The position numbers and the translations under genes were made by a program. DNA of 64,000 nucleotides. It comes from BOG-908 sp965198825 (lineage in GTDB: Bacteria; Pseudomonadota; Alphaproteobacteria; Acetobacterales; Acetobacteraceae). How positions within the stretch are numbered: the first letter of the stretch is position 1; each line of letters begins with the position of its first letter. Shown one piece after another: positions 62,722 to 64,000 of the stretch. The stretch is from NCBI GenBank assembly GCA_965198825.1, contig CBDAQB010000003.1, forward strand, positions 682,001 to 746,000, written 5' to 3'. The notes below the pieces were generated by a model. The model saw only the letters and a program-made list of their open reading frames with translations, searched no databases and was not told the DNA's origin.

Positions 62722-63170
62722 GGCTCGTCGCCTCCGGCAGCGGCAGCCTCATTGGGCGTGTGGCCAGGAGGGCGCCGGCCGTAGATCTCGAGGCGGGTGG
62801 AGACCAGGTCGAACCCGAGGCCAGCCGCGATCTGCTGCATGAGCCGCTCGTGCTCCATTCCCTCGAACTCGATCACGCGGCCGGTGTCCACGTCGATCAG
62901 GTGGTAGTGGCGACCGTGCTCGGTGGGTTCGTAGCGGGCCCGACCGCCGCCGAAGTCCCGGCGTTCGAGGATGCCGCGCTCCTCCAGGAGCCTGACGGTG
63001 CGGTAGACGGTGGCGATGGAGATTCGCCCGTCGAGGGACGCGGCGCGGCGGTAGAGCTCTTCCACGTCGGGGTGGTCCTCAGCCTCGGACAGGACTCGGG
63101 CAATCACCCGGCGTTGCCCGGTCATCTTCAGCCCCTGCTCGACGCACAGACGCTCGATGCGCGATTCCAT
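62718..63170 (-). CDS. fur: Fur family transcriptional regulator
   Basis: 150 residues. Winged helix near residues 12-75 (RISIATVYRTVRLLEERGIL), the regulatory metal region HGRHYHLIDVDTGRVIEF near 88-105 with two His, and a C-terminal GLDLVSTRLEIYGR. The CxxC structural zinc motifs of some Fur proteins are absent, as in many alphaproteobacterial Fur/Mur. Which metal it senses cannot be decided. ATG overlaps the OlsB gene's start region by 4 nt at its stop. Confidence 0.9.
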   Translation of the reverse strand: MESRIERLCVEQGLKMTGQRRVIARVLSEAEDHPDVEELYRRAASLDGRISIATVYRTVRLLEERGILERRDFGGGRARYEPTEHGRHYHLIDVDTGRVIEFEGMEHERLMQQIAAGLGFDLVSTRLEIYGRRPPGHTPNEAAAAGGDEP

Positions 63171-63308
63171 CAGCCTCCCCTAGGCGCGGAAAGGAGGGAG
63201 CGGGTCATGCCACCCGCGCCATTTTCGCGCGCCCGGTCGAGGTAGCCGATCCAACGCCGGCTTGTCGATAAGCCCGGGCAAATGGGGCCGAACCGGCGAT
63301 AAGCCAGC

Positions 63309-63725
63309 CTAGTGGCGGCCGCGTGGCTTGGTGCCGAGCCCGATCTTCTTGGCGAGGCTCGAACGATGGCGCGCATAGCTCGGCGCCACCATCGGATAGT
63401 CGGCGCCAAGTCCCCAGCGTTCGCGATACTGGTCCGGCGTCATGTTGTAGGCGGTCTTGAGGTGACGCTTCAGCATCTTGAGCTTCTTGCCGTCTTCGAG
63501 ACAGACTATGTAGTCGGGGAAGACGGACTTTTTCGCTGGCACAGCAGGCTGCGGCTTGTCGGCGACGATGACAGGGGCCTCGCGGCCGACGCCGGATAAC
63601 GTCTTGTAGACATCGTGGATCAAGCCGGAGAGAGCATCGCTGGCAACGGCGTTGTTCGACACGTGTGCGGAGACGATCTGCGCCGTCAGCCCAAGTACAT
63701 CCAGCGATACTGGCTGATCAGCCAT
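63309..63725 (-). CDS. mucR: MucR/Ros family transcriptional regulator
   Basis: 138 residues. The zinc-finger region YIVCLEDGKKLKMLKRHLKT is followed by MTPDQYRERWGL and YPMVAPSYARHRSSLAKK, the standard Ros/MucR sequence. The N-terminal 50 residues form the oligomerisation part (ADQPVSLDVLGLTAQIVSAH). A global regulator of exopolysaccharide, motility and cell-cycle genes in alphaproteobacteria. ATG 63725 or 63734. Confidence 0.95.
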   Translation of the reverse strand: MADQPVSLDVLGLTAQIVSAHVSNNAVASDALSGLIHDVYKTLSGVGREAPVIVADKPQPAVPAKKSVFPDYIVCLEDGKKLKMLKRHLKTAYNMTPDQYRERWGLGADYPMVAPSYARHRSSLAKKIGLGTKPRGRH

Positions 63726-63816
63726 CGTTCCCAACCCCTCAAGTTTTATCGACTTGAGACCATATACGTTGGCAATGCAGTGTTTCGCAACCAGCGCTCA
63801 AGAAGATTCTGCCCCC

Positions 63817-64000
63817 ATGTCAGCATTGCTCCAGTCAAGCGAGCCCGCCTTCACACTAGATGTGACTGCGGAGACTTGCCCGATGACCTATGTTCGCACG
63901 CGGCTCGCTTTAGATCGGCTGGCTTCCGGGCAGGTGCTGGAGGTGCGGCTCAGGGGCGACGACCCGGTGCGGCAAGTGCCCGCCAGCGCATTGCGGCAAG
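63817..64000 (+). CDS. TusA-family sulfur carrier protein, partial
   Basis: The frame runs off the window after 61 codons. CPMTYVRTRLALDRLASGQ holds the conserved Cys-Pro and following helix of TusA-like sulfurtransferases, and VLEVRLRGDDPVRQVPAS fits the beta strand and end. Likely a sulfur or selenium carrier. Only the 5' part is in view. Confidence 0.8.
   Translation, partial: MSALLQSSEPAFTLDVTAETCPMTYVRTRLALDRLASGQVLEVRLRGDDPVRQVPASALRQ

Overview
The window is a GC-rich chromosome segment, most likely from an alphaproteobacterium of the Acetobacteraceae. This is inferred from the MucR/Ros regulator, the GyrA and citrate synthase types, the acyl-CoA dehydrogenase/PIG-L/NodS-like gene trio and the islet of alphaproteobacterial phage-type genes. 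No rRNA is present, so the taxon is an inference.

Positions 1-27300 are ordinary chromosome: an EcsC protein and SDR oxidoreductase, a PQQ-like beta-propeller protein, a coupled operon (ornithine cyclodeaminase, LMW tyrosine phosphatase, fructosamine-kinase-like), a second SDR, an LLM flavin monooxygenase, citrate synthase, pyrE, a polyprenyl diphosphate synthase, a TrmN6-like methyltransferase, nrdB, a TetR/DUF5367 pair with two visible operators, htpG, the acyl-CoA dehydrogenase/PIG-L/NodS-like operon, DUF3445, and gyrA-coaD-peptidylprolyl isomerase.

A tRNA-Lys(TTT) at 27341-27416 is the attachment site of a 22-kb integrated element (27370-49443). The element is bounded by a 48-bp direct repeat of the tRNA 3' end, and a tyrosine integrase sits beside the right repeat. 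Its right part reads leftward: integrase, AlpA-like regulator, three small coupled genes, a TOPRIM/AAA primase-helicase, an array of eight 9-bp iterons, DUF5681, a T7 gp14-like internal virion protein flanked by two paralogous small proteins, a ribbon-helix-helix protein and a ParB-like protein. The middle holds a divergent XRE regulator and a five-gene operon in which every junction is a 4-nt ATGA overlap; three of its products share a helical module and two of those carry Tat signals. The left part is cargo and debris: a flippase and a sulfotransferase of lower GC, a lone CheB domain, small orphan genes, an IS1595-type transposase remnant and decayed genes. No capsid, portal, terminase or tail gene is visible, so the element looks like a self-replicating phage satellite or a strongly reduced prophage.

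Positions 49535-64000 return to chromosome: transketolase, a zinc-ribbon protein, a retropepsin-like protease, an SOS-associated HMCES protein, small membrane and secreted proteins, an amidinotransferase-like protein, rsmD, a frameshifted GT61 glycosyltransferase, endonuclease III, DUF2244, an XRE regulator, a coupled fur-olsB-lnt cluster, MucR and the start of a TusA-family gene.

The chromosome is also dotted with four families of palindromic intergenic repeats: an oriented two-hairpin element (seven full or partial copies), a 119-bp element with covarying stem (two copies, each touching a stop codon), a GGGGACGAGTCCCC element (two copies) and one long inverted repeat. None lies in the integrated element except at its edge.
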